Under the pieces are notes generated by a model. That model did not search any database and had not been told where the DNA came from. It worked only from the letters and a program-made list of their open reading frames with translations. From Zobellella iuensis (GTDB lineage: Bacteria > Pseudomonadota > Gammaproteobacteria > Enterobacterales > Aeromonadaceae): a stretch of 64,000 bases of DNA. The stretch lies in contig NZ_JAERTZ010000018.1 of the NCBI RefSeq assembly GCF_016746085.1, positions 124,001 to 188,000 on the forward strand, written 5' to 3'. The position numbers were made by a program, and so were the translations under genes. Below, piece by piece: positions 57,144 to 64,000 of the stretch (the first letter of the stretch is position 1; each line of letters opens with the position of its first letter).

Positions 57144-58363
57144 TGGCCTTTTACCAGTACAAGGCGCGCAACCGCCAGGGCCAGCTCAATGAAGGACGGC
57201 TGGAGGCCGCCTCCGCCCGGGCCGCGGCCGACAGCCTGAGCAACGCCGGCCTTATCCCCATCGAGGTGAAAGAGGCACGCTCCGGCACCAAGACCTGGCT
57301 GCAGCTGCGCCAGTTGCTCAAGGGCGGCATCACACCCGAGGCCCTGCTTATCCTGAGCCGGCAGTTCGCCTCCCTGACCCGGGCCGGCATTCCCATACTG
57401 CGCATCGTGGAAGGCTTGCGCGACACCACCGACAACAAGGTATTGCGCGAGGCGCTGGGCGAGGTGAGCCAGGCCCTGAACCAGGGCCAGACCCTGGCCA
57501 ACGCCCTGGCGGCCCATCCCCATCTGTTCAATTCGCTGTTCGTGTCCCTGGTGGAAGTGGGCGAAAGCACCGGCCAGCTGGAGCAGGCCTTTCTGCAGCT
57601 GGCCCACTATTACCAGCTGGAGCTGGACACCCGGCGGTGGGTCAAGGCGGCCATCCGTTATCCGCTGTTTGTCAGCCTGGCCATGATAGCGGCCATGGTG
57701 GTGCTCAACCTCTATGTGATCCCGGCTTTCAGTGGTATTTTTGCCCGTTTGGGTGCGGATTTGCCCTGGACCACCCGTTTTCTGCTGGGCACCTCCCATT
57801 TCTTCACCCACTATATCGGCCACCTGGCGCTGGCCCTGCTGGCGTCGGCGGCGCTGCTCTGGCGCTATATCGGCACGCCGGCCGGGCGCTATCGCTGGCA
57901 CCGCTGGCAGCTGCGCATCCCCATCGTCGGGCCTTTGATCAAGCGCATCCTGCTGGCGCGCTTTTGCCGCAGTTTCGCCATGATGCTGGCCGCCGGCGTG
58001 CCCATTACCCGGGTGCTGACCCTGGCCGGCACCGCCACCGGCAACGCCTTTCTGACCCGCGCCATCCTCGGCATGGGGGAGGGGCTGGCCTCGGGCAACA
58101 GCCTGTCGGCGGTAGCGGCCAAGAGTAACGTCTTTACTCCCTTGATTTTGCAGATGTTCCGGGTGGGGGAAGAGACCGGCCGGGTAGACGAAATGGTGAT
58201 GGAAGCGGGCCGTTTCTACGAGGAGGAAGTAGACTACGATATCGCCAACCTCACCGCCAAGATCGAGCCCCTGCTGATCGTCGGCATTTCGGTCATGGTG
58301 CTGATCCTGTCGCTGGGCATCTTTACCCCCATGTGGGATATGGTCAACGTGGCCAAGGGTTGA
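57143..58363 (+). CDS. mshG: MSHA inner-membrane platform protein MshG
   Basis: A 406-residue GspF/PilC-type protein with two repeats of the T2SS-F domain: LLILSRQFASLTRAGIPILR and LLARFCRSFAMMLAAGVPIT. It has three membrane segments and begins MAFYQYKARNRQGQLNEGRL, as usual for the family. It anchors MshE and gathers pilins. The ATG overlaps the mshE stop by one base (TGATG). No mshF follows; a 155-base gap and then the pilin gene come next. Confidence 0.95.
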   Translation: MAFYQYKARNRQGQLNEGRLEAASARAAADSLSNAGLIPIEVKEARSGTKTWLQLRQLLKGGITPEALLILSRQFASLTRAGIPILRIVEGLRDTTDNKVLREALGEVSQALNQGQTLANALAAHPHLFNSLFVSLVEVGESTGQLEQAFLQLAHYYQLELDTRRWVKAAIRYPLFVSLAMIAAMVVLNLYVIPAFSGIFARLGADLPWTTRFLLGTSHFFTHYIGHLALALLASAALLWRYIGTPAGRYRWHRWQLRIPIVGPLIKRILLARFCRSFAMMLAAGVPITRVLTLAGTATGNAFLTRAILGMGEGLASGNSLSAVAAKSNVFTPLILQMFRVGEETGRVDEMVMEAGRFYEEEVDYDIANLTAKIEPLLIVGISVMVLILSLGIFTPMWDMVNVAKG

Positions 58364-58518
58364 CACAAAAAATGCGGCTAACGTTGGATTTTTACCCAAA
58401 AGGGCTGGATTGGCCCCCGGCGGCAAAGTATCATAGCCCGGTTTTAATCCTTTGGTAGTAGCAATAAAAAACCATTTTATTTACAACAAGATAACTATTT
58501 TCTAGAGACGAGGAAAGA

Positions 58519-59034
58519 ATGAAAAAAGCAGCGGGTTTCACCCTGATCGAGCTGGTGATTGTAATTGTAATACTCGGCATCCTGGGCGCCGTGGCCGCGC
58601 CGCGCTTTATCAACCTGCAAGGGGATGCCTATGAGGCCAATGTAAATGCATTGAAGGGTTCTATCCAGTCGGCAGCGACGTTGGCTAATACTCGGGCAGT
58701 TCTTGATGGGAAAGAAAATGGCACTGATGTAACCGGTTTTGATGATGTCGTTTTTGCTGCTGGTTATCCAATTGCTGGCACTGAAGATGAAGATTTTAAA
58801 GATGGGATTTTAGGGGCATTGCAAGATTTTGACTTAAACGCCTATAAAGTCGATGAGGCTGCTGCGGCAGGTTCAAATACAGCATCTATTACTATCAGAC
58901 CGAATAACCGTAATACTGCTAGCTGTCAGATTCAATACTTTCAGGCAAAAGCGGCTGTAGCAGCTACAGCGGATGATCCGGCAGAGCCTGCGCTTCCTGC
59001 ACGGATTGTAGCTGTCACGACCGGCTGTAACTGA
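58519..59034 (+). CDS. mshA: MSHA major pilin (MshA-type)
   Basis: A 171-residue type IV pilin. The short leader MKKAAG is cut before FTLIELVIVIVILGILGAVA; Glu5 is present. The C-terminal part has two Cys residues (SCQIQY and TTGCN), the usual pilin disulfide. From about base 58620 onward the DNA is clearly more AT-rich than the flanking genes, pointing to a variable or transferred segment. GAGGAAAG precedes the ATG. The AT-rich gap upstream and a terminator downstream suggest separate strong expression. Only one pilin gene (no mshB) is found. Confidence 0.93.
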   Translation: MKKAAGFTLIELVIVIVILGILGAVAAPRFINLQGDAYEANVNALKGSIQSAATLANTRAVLDGKENGTDVTGFDDVVFAAGYPIAGTEDEDFKDGILGALQDFDLNAYKVDEAAAAGSNTASITIRPNNRNTASCQIQYFQAKAAVAATADDPAEPALPARIVAVTTGCN

Positions 59035-59048
59035 TACTTCCGTGTTAG

Positions 59049-59071
59049 AGGCGGCTTAGGCCGCCTTTTTT
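59049..59071 (+). terminator. Terminator after the pilin gene
   Basis: AGGCGGC (59049-59055), loop TTAG, GCCGCCT (59060-59066), with a T-run through 59071. It probably limits read-through into mshC, leaving the minor pilins at lower level. Confidence 0.9.
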
Positions 59072-59077
59072 AACCCT

Positions 59078-59629
59078 ATGACCTTTCAGCGCGGTTTTAC
59101 CCTGCTTGAACTGGTGCTGGTGCTGGTATTAACCGGCATACTGGCGGCGGTGGCCTTGCCGCGGCTGTCGCTCTCTTCCTCTTTCGATGAACGCCTGCAG
59201 GCGGATAACCTGGTGGGCCTGCTGCGCCTGGCCCAGCTTAGGGCCATGAACGATCCCGGTGCCTTGCAAGCCAGTACGGATGTAAGCCGTTGCGGCCGGT
59301 TGGTGATAACCTCGACCGGGTTTTCCCTGTCTGAGGATTGCAATAGCACAACCTTGCTTAATGGGATTGCCTTGAATAATGCCGACAGTCAGGGCCTTTT
59401 TCTGGGTAAAACCGGCATTGCCATCGGTGCCGGTCATTCCCTGCCGCTGGTGCTGCAATTCGGCCGTCCGGCGCAAGATCCCAGGTTTTTAAGCAGCGAC
59501 AGCCGCCTGGGGCGGCCCTTTTTGCATCAATCCGGTGCCGCTGCGGTTGCTTTAACCACTCCGCTGGAGATCATTATTGGCGGCAAAACGGTCAGGATAG
59601 AAACCGAGGGCTATATCCATGCGCCCTGA
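59078..59629 (+). CDS. mshC: MSHA minor pilin MshC
   Basis: A 183-residue prepilin with leader MTFQRG cleaved before FTLLELVLVLVLTGILAAVA; Glu5 present. The C-terminal part has two Cys residues (SRCGRL and SEDCNS) and a beta-rich head. It is a priming or minor pilin. Its ATG lies 7 bases after the pilin terminator, without a clear ribosome-binding site. Confidence 0.88.
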   Translation: MTFQRGFTLLELVLVLVLTGILAAVALPRLSLSSSFDERLQADNLVGLLRLAQLRAMNDPGALQASTDVSRCGRLVITSTGFSLSEDCNSTTLLNGIALNNADSQGLFLGKTGIAIGAGHSLPLVLQFGRPAQDPRFLSSDSRLGRPFLHQSGAAAVALTTPLEIIIGGKTVRIETEGYIHAP

Positions 59630-60179
59630 GGCAATACGCCAGGGGGGCCTCAGCCTGCTGGAGTTTGTACTGGGGCTGACCATACTGGCCATTGTGCTGG
59701 TGGGCAGCACCCTGTTTTTTGCCGCCCAGCCCCGCCAGCTGGATCCGGTATTTCAGTACCGCGCCGTTTCCCTGGCGGAAGCCCTGGCCGAGCAGGTACT
59801 GGCGGTCAAATATGATACCAATAACGATCCAGCCAGACAGGAGCGCTGCGGTATTACCGAAGGAGCGGAAGATTGCGGGGAAACTCCATCGGCCAGTGCC
59901 ATTACCGCACCTGAGTTGGGCAATTTTAAATCGGTAGATGATTTTCAGCTTTGGTGTAATAACGGTCATCATGGCGCCCTGGGTGCCATTGATGGTGAAC
60001 TGCTGGCCGATCAGCTGGACCTGCCTGCAACGCGGCTCTACCGGCGCTTTAAGGTGGAAACCTGCGTCGACCCGGAAGAGGATGATAACGGCCAGCCTTT
60101 CAAAAAGGTCACCATCGACGTGGATATCGACCAGGGCGGTACCCTTTCCTTTGTCCTGCACAGGTACAATATCCGATGA
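59619..60179 (+). CDS. mshD: MSHA minor pilin MshD
   Basis: A 186-residue prepilin with leader MRPEAIRQGG before LSLLEFVLGLTILAIVLVGS; residue +1 is Leu rather than Phe, and Glu5 is kept. The head has three Cys residues (RCGI, DCGE, LWCNN) plus ETCVD. Pseudopilin GspI/PilV-like. It overlaps mshC by 11 bases and mshO by four. Confidence 0.87.
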   Translation: MRPEAIRQGGLSLLEFVLGLTILAIVLVGSTLFFAAQPRQLDPVFQYRAVSLAEALAEQVLAVKYDTNNDPARQERCGITEGAEDCGETPSASAITAPELGNFKSVDDFQLWCNNGHHGALGAIDGELLADQLDLPATRLYRRFKVETCVDPEEDDNGQPFKKVTIDVDIDQGGTLSFVLHRYNIR

Positions 60180-60928
60180 GGGCGCGCGGCTTTACCCTGC
60201 TGGAGCTGGTGATAGTGCTGGTGCTGGTCGGCATTAGCGCCCTGTTCGGCACCCGCTTTATCGCCGATATGGCGACCAGCTATACGGGAGCGGCGGAGCG
60301 TGCCCAGGCCCTGGCCGGCGCCCGCTTCGCCCTGGAGCGGATAAAGCGCGAACTCAGCCAGGCCTATAGCCCCAGCGTGTATTTCAGTGACGATGGCCGT
60401 TGTGTGTCCTTTGTGCCCGTGCTGGCATCGGGAAAATATGCGGGGGATGTTACCGACCAGGCGACCTTTATTATTCCCGCGGCCCTCGACCACCAGCAGC
60501 CGGAGCCGACTTATATGGCGATAAGGGCCGATTCCGGCGAAGAGCACTGGGAAGACTACCCCGCTACCCGGCCCGCCCATCTCTTCGCGTTGCTGGATCC
60601 CGCCGCCATTGCCGGCGGGGATAGGGTGCCGATGGCCGAGCTGATTGGAGAGGGGCTGCATTTCGATATCAACAGCCTCGACAGCCGCTTTACCCTGCTG
60701 GCGGCACGCCAGACGCGCTATTGCCTCGAGTCCGGCTCCCTCTGGCGCCAGCAGCGTGAGGCGGGGGAGTGGTCGGAAAAAATACTCATGTTGACCCAGG
60801 TCACTTCGGACAGCGCCTTTATGGAGTATGATGAGTCCCTGCAACTGCTGAAAATGGAGCTTTCGGTGCACAGTCGCGACGGTACCCTGGTGTTGCCCGG
60901 CCAGTTTATGGTGGTCTATGAACCCTGA
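60176..60928 (+). CDS. mshO: MSHA minor pilin MshO
   Basis: A 250-residue prepilin with leader MRARG before FTLLELVIVLVLVGISALFG; Glu5 is present. The long beta-rich head has a distinctive LAGARFALERIKRELSQAYS and FDINSLDSRFTLLA, as in GspJ/PilW-like minor pilins. It overlaps mshD by four bases and mshP by 11. Confidence 0.87.
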   Translation: MRARGFTLLELVIVLVLVGISALFGTRFIADMATSYTGAAERAQALAGARFALERIKRELSQAYSPSVYFSDDGRCVSFVPVLASGKYAGDVTDQATFIIPAALDHQQPEPTYMAIRADSGEEHWEDYPATRPAHLFALLDPAAIAGGDRVPMAELIGEGLHFDINSLDSRFTLLAARQTRYCLESGSLWRQQREAGEWSEKILMLTQVTSDSAFMEYDESLQLLKMELSVHSRDGTLVLPGQFMVVYEP

Positions 60929-61280
60929 ACAACGGGGCAGTATGCTGCTGAGCGTGATTTTTATTATCCTGGTCATGGCCGCGCTGATGGCGGGCATGGC
61001 TACCCTGTCCGGCCAGAGCAGCCGGCAACTGGTGTACGAAGCCCAGGTGCTCAAGGCCCGGCTGGTGGCGGAAGCGGCCCTGGAGCAAAAGGTATTCGAG
61101 CTGCTGGGCAATATCGACCATGAAGATCCCATAGCGCCACTGCTGGTTTCGGGCTGCCAGGGAACCGCGGAGGTCGGGCAGGTCATCAGTCCGACTCAAA
61201 AATCAGTGCTCGCCACCGGAGAATGCGCCAGCCCGGCATTGACGGTAATACGCCATATCGAAGTTGAGGTCATAGAATGA
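60918..61280 (+). CDS. mshP: MSHA minor pilin-like protein MshP
   Basis: A 120-residue protein with leader MNPEQRG and a hydrophobic stretch SMLLSVIFIILVMAALMAGM that lacks Glu5, as in PilX/GspK-type pseudopilins. A helix follows (QLVYEAQVLKARLVAEAALE). It is a likely tip component. It overlaps mshO by 11 and mshQ by four bases. Confidence 0.85.
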   Translation: MNPEQRGSMLLSVIFIILVMAALMAGMATLSGQSSRQLVYEAQVLKARLVAEAALEQKVFELLGNIDHEDPIAPLLVSGCQGTAEVGQVISPTQKSVLATGECASPALTVIRHIEVEVIE

Positions 61281-63949
61281 GAATTATATTTAACACTTTT
61301 TTGGCTGTTAACCTGTCGCTGTTAGGCTCTGCCACCGTTCAGGCACAAGATTACTCCAGTCTAAGAAGCCAGATCATGACCTCTTTCCTGGATTCTGCCC
61401 AGAGTCATCATTCATCTGGCACTTATACGCGTAGTGATGCTGCCAAAGTCCTGGGCGATGAGGATAACCGCCTTAACTTTAACAAATATAATAATCAGAA
61501 TGGCTATGTCCTTACCTGCGGTGATGCTCCCTGTACCCTAAGCTATGAAGAAAGGAGTAAAATAAGTCTCCCCTCCTTCCAGAAACAAAACGGTGGTAGC
61601 TGGTTGAGCATCAGCAGTTGGAACTGTCCCCAGTCAAGCCGTTTGAGTTCAACCAATTTTAGCGGCCTGGAAGTGCAGAACTGTGAGGTGGAGGTGAGCC
61701 CCTTTAAGGCTGACCAGGTCACCGTCAATAGCGGGGGCCGCTTAGTTTTGAATGAAGGGGTATACTGGTTCGGTTCATTCAGTATGAACAACAATGCTGA
61801 GTTGGTCATCAATGGACCCGTTACCATATTTGTCAAGGATCGTTTTGGTATAACCGGGGATGCGGAAGTAAATCCGGAAGCGTCTTCACGATCATTGTTG
61901 ATGGTGTCTTACAATGAAAACGGTTACTCATCCATAAATAATAATGCGCTTTTTAATGGGTTTATTTACTCCGCCGCCGGTGTCGTTCATCTTACGGGTG
62001 ATGCAGAAGTAAGAGGTCGAGTGAATGTGTACAGCCTCACGATGAACAATAACACGGTCATTGCCGGCGATGATGCGGTAGAGAAAAATGACCTGGCAGG
62101 CTCGATTCACCACTATGAGCTGCATTTTAACAGCTGTAATGCGCTGCTCACCGCGAAGGCTTGTGGCGATGCAAGCTGCTCGGTGCTTTACGACAAAAAA
62201 GCAACCATCCATGTACAAAACCAGGACCGTCCACCGCGTAATATTGCCAACTTCAATAACTTTGTCGGCCTTGCCCAACAGAGCATTGCCAAGACGGCAC
62301 AGAGCCTGAACTATCGCTTTACTCTGGGCTATCAGGCGAATGGTAATGGCGGAAATTTATCACCTAAACCCGCTTCTGGCTTGGTCTGCTACGTTGATGG
62401 CCAGCGTACCTGTACGGTGAATGGCAAGAGTTCTTCCGGTAGCGGTAGTGGTTTCAACTTTGCTGCCGATACCGCCTATGCGGGTGGCGAAGCCCGTGTC
62501 AGCATGGCTACTAATGCTTGCTCGGCTACGGCGGGGCAGGCCGAGCTGACCTTGAACTTCAGCACCGCCAGCCAGCACAGCCACTCCTTGGCAATACGCT
62601 GGCCCGGCGGTGTTGCTACCTTGCAACCTGGCCAGTCACAGCTCCTTACATTGCCAACTAATGGGGTCACATTGAGCTACCCCGAAGCCGAGTTGATTAC
62701 CCTGACGGTGAAGGAAACAGAGACTGGTAATACCCGGCAGGAACAAGTGGCCTTTGTGCCCAAAGCATGGCACGTGAATGATCCCAAAGAGTGCCTGGAT
62801 GATCAGGGGCATTTTATCTATGGCGAGCATGCCCAGAGCTGCGAGCCGCTGGCGAAAGTGGGTGATCCGGCTCCCTTCCGGGTGTCCGCACTGGATATAA
62901 AGGGTGATGAAATAACCTTGTCCAACTGGCTGCTCGGCAAGATACAGGATAATAGCCTGATCGAGTTCTCCGTTAAGAATGGCGATATCACCTATAGCTA
63001 CAGCCAGGGGCTGAAAGCCGGTGAACAAGATGCCCAGCCGGATATTGTGGGTGTGGCGTCGCTACGGGTAAAAGACTGGACCGCCGGCTATATCCCGCAG
63101 GGCGATACTCCGCTCCAAACATCCGGTGATAAAAACACCATAGGTCGCACCGTGCCTGCAAGTCTGCTGGTCGTCGAGAAACGTTCTGGTAGCCTGGCGG
63201 ATGGCGTTGTATATGCGGGCAACGCAGTATCATTTGATGAACCCCCTGGGTTTATCATTCAGGGGCTGAATACCAAGCAGCAGCCCCTGCACAGCTATAG
63301 GGGGGAGTTTGCCAAGGGACTGTTGAAGCACAGCCGCGTATGGCTCGATGCGCTCCATGAATACAACGGGCTTGAGCTTGAGCTGGCCAACAGCGCGCAG
63401 GGGCGGCATGAGTTGGCAGTGATAAATCGGGAACTGACATTCGTCAAAGGGGAGCCCTTCGCCGAAACCGGGCTGGATGTGCCGCTGCGATTCAAAAGTG
63501 AGGACCACGATTTGACCGAAGGCACCACTGATGACGTGTCGTTGACCGACGCGGGTGAGCGGCTGCGCTATGGCTATCTGACCCTTATGGATACCGAGCT
63601 GGGTATCAATGAGACTGGTAGGATGGCCAGCCTTCTCCATTATCTTGACTTGGGCGGCAAGGTCACAGAGGACAGAATCACCCGCTACAGCCTGGTTGGC
63701 GTATCGGTGGACTACCGTCCTGTGCTCGATCCCGGACTGGTGCTTGAGGCTAAGGAGAGCGATGTCTCCGTGGTCCCCTATGGCCGGGAAGTCAGTGATA
63801 TCAGAGTCAGGCTTGAGGGACTCGCATCCTGGCTGCAGCCCTATCGCGATGGCGAACTGGCCGCACCCGAGGCCCGCCTGGATATCGTGAAGAAACTGCG
63901 CCGACGAGCCAACGACAGCACCTTCAACCGGCGTGAAGTGATCCGCTGA
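61277..63949 (+). CDS. mshQ: MSHA-associated protein MshQ (DUF6701)
   Basis: An 890-residue protein with a signal peptide (NTFLAVNLSLLGSATVQAQ). The N-terminal half has beta-helix-like, Asn-rich repeats (SGGRLVLNEGVYWFGSFSMN and RSLLMVSYNENGYSSINNNA). The C-terminal half holds a DUF6701-type region (FRVSALDIKGDEITLSNW and RYGYLTLMDTELGINETGR). It is probably an extracellular or pilus-tip adhesin-like protein of the MSHA system. The 5' half is more AT-rich than neighbouring genes. It overlaps mshP by four bases and ends the operon. Confidence 0.85.
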   Translation: MRIIFNTFLAVNLSLLGSATVQAQDYSSLRSQIMTSFLDSAQSHHSSGTYTRSDAAKVLGDEDNRLNFNKYNNQNGYVLTCGDAPCTLSYEERSKISLPSFQKQNGGSWLSISSWNCPQSSRLSSTNFSGLEVQNCEVEVSPFKADQVTVNSGGRLVLNEGVYWFGSFSMNNNAELVINGPVTIFVKDRFGITGDAEVNPEASSRSLLMVSYNENGYSSINNNALFNGFIYSAAGVVHLTGDAEVRGRVNVYSLTMNNNTVIAGDDAVEKNDLAGSIHHYELHFNSCNALLTAKACGDASCSVLYDKKATIHVQNQDRPPRNIANFNNFVGLAQQSIAKTAQSLNYRFTLGYQANGNGGNLSPKPASGLVCYVDGQRTCTVNGKSSSGSGSGFNFAADTAYAGGEARVSMATNACSATAGQAELTLNFSTASQHSHSLAIRWPGGVATLQPGQSQLLTLPTNGVTLSYPEAELITLTVKETETGNTRQEQVAFVPKAWHVNDPKECLDDQGHFIYGEHAQSCEPLAKVGDPAPFRVSALDIKGDEITLSNWLLGKIQDNSLIEFSVKNGDITYSYSQGLKAGEQDAQPDIVGVASLRVKDWTAGYIPQGDTPLQTSGDKNTIGRTVPASLLVVEKRSGSLADGVVYAGNAVSFDEPPGFIIQGLNTKQQPLHSYRGEFAKGLLKHSRVWLDALHEYNGLELELANSAQGRHELAVINRELTFVKGEPFAETGLDVPLRFKSEDHDLTEGTTDDVSLTDAGERLRYGYLTLMDTELGINETGRMASLLHYLDLGGKVTEDRITRYSLVGVSVDYRPVLDPGLVLEAKESDVSVVPYGREVSDIRVRLEGLASWLQPYRDGELAAPEARLDIVKKLRRRANDSTFNRREVIR

Positions 63950-63958
63950 GCCATCATC

Positions 63959-63982
63959 ACCAGGGCGCCCCGGCGCCCTGGT
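63959..63982. terminator. Hairpin after mshQ
   Basis: ACCAGGGCGCC and GGCGCCCTGGT around a two-base CC centre, just after the mshQ stop. A T-run is poor, so termination is likely but not certain. Confidence 0.5.
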
Positions 63983-64000
63983 GGCGTGTTTCACCTGCTG

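Overview
The window is high-GC chromosomal DNA of a gammaproteobacterium. It carries a near-complete MSHA type IV pilus locus, the polar sodium-driven flagellar protein MotY, and close homologues of E. coli YbjN, YbiT, LpxM, NagD and AsnB. That mix suggests a marine or brackish member of the Aeromonadales (Oceanimonas, Zobellella or Oceanisphaera type); the genus is inference. There is no phage, plasmid, transposase or CRISPR array. Most of the window is ordinary core genome with several accessory or unusual loci embedded in it.

Region 1-10.5 kb is signalling-rich. A truncated GAF/PAS sensor lies just downstream of an unusual gene that fuses a response-regulator receiver domain to a complete glutamate-dehydrogenase-type enzyme. 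Then come a LysR regulator divergent from a PhzF-family gene, a MipA/OmpV outer-membrane protein, a 4xCBS-PAS-GGDEF-EAL cyclic-di-GMP protein, a small lipoprotein and an MFS exporter.

Region 10.5-24 kb holds asnB, a patatin-like lipase, a 2OG-Fe(II) hydroxylase, an unrecognised membrane protein, tRNA-Ser(GGA) with its promoter and terminator, ybjN, a universal stress protein, cysQ, a 2-hydroxyacid dehydrogenase, an RNase Sa-like ribonuclease, a small unknown gene, a barstar homologue, ybiT and cfa. Two copies of a composite palindromic repeat lie near 10.6 and 22.5 kb.

Region 24-39.7 kb is dominated by transport and stress genes. It has a SulP transporter with two duplicated universal stress proteins, psiE, two Kef-type antiporters flanking a PII-like protein, nagD, mtgA, an adenine deaminase, motY, a TSUP exporter, lpxM with a tiny coupled membrane protein, a DUF3025 protein and a retropepsin-like zinc protease. 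Three tandem arrays of 7-bp units sit at 36.8 and 39.4-39.5 kb.

Region 39.5-50.6 kb contains an NSS transporter with its 33-residue MetS-type subunit, a DUF1127 protein, an SLC13/DASS transporter divergent from a large hybrid histidine kinase, dadA, an AEC transporter, and a DUF4212 plus SSS symporter pair.

Region 50.7-64 kb is the MSHA locus, in order mshI, a PilN-like gene, mshJ, K, L, N, E, G, the pilin gene, mshC, D, O, P and Q. Many genes overlap by 1-23 bases. mshM, mshF and a second pilin gene (mshB) are not found. MshE keeps both cyclic-di-GMP-binding motifs, so the pilus is probably under c-di-GMP control.
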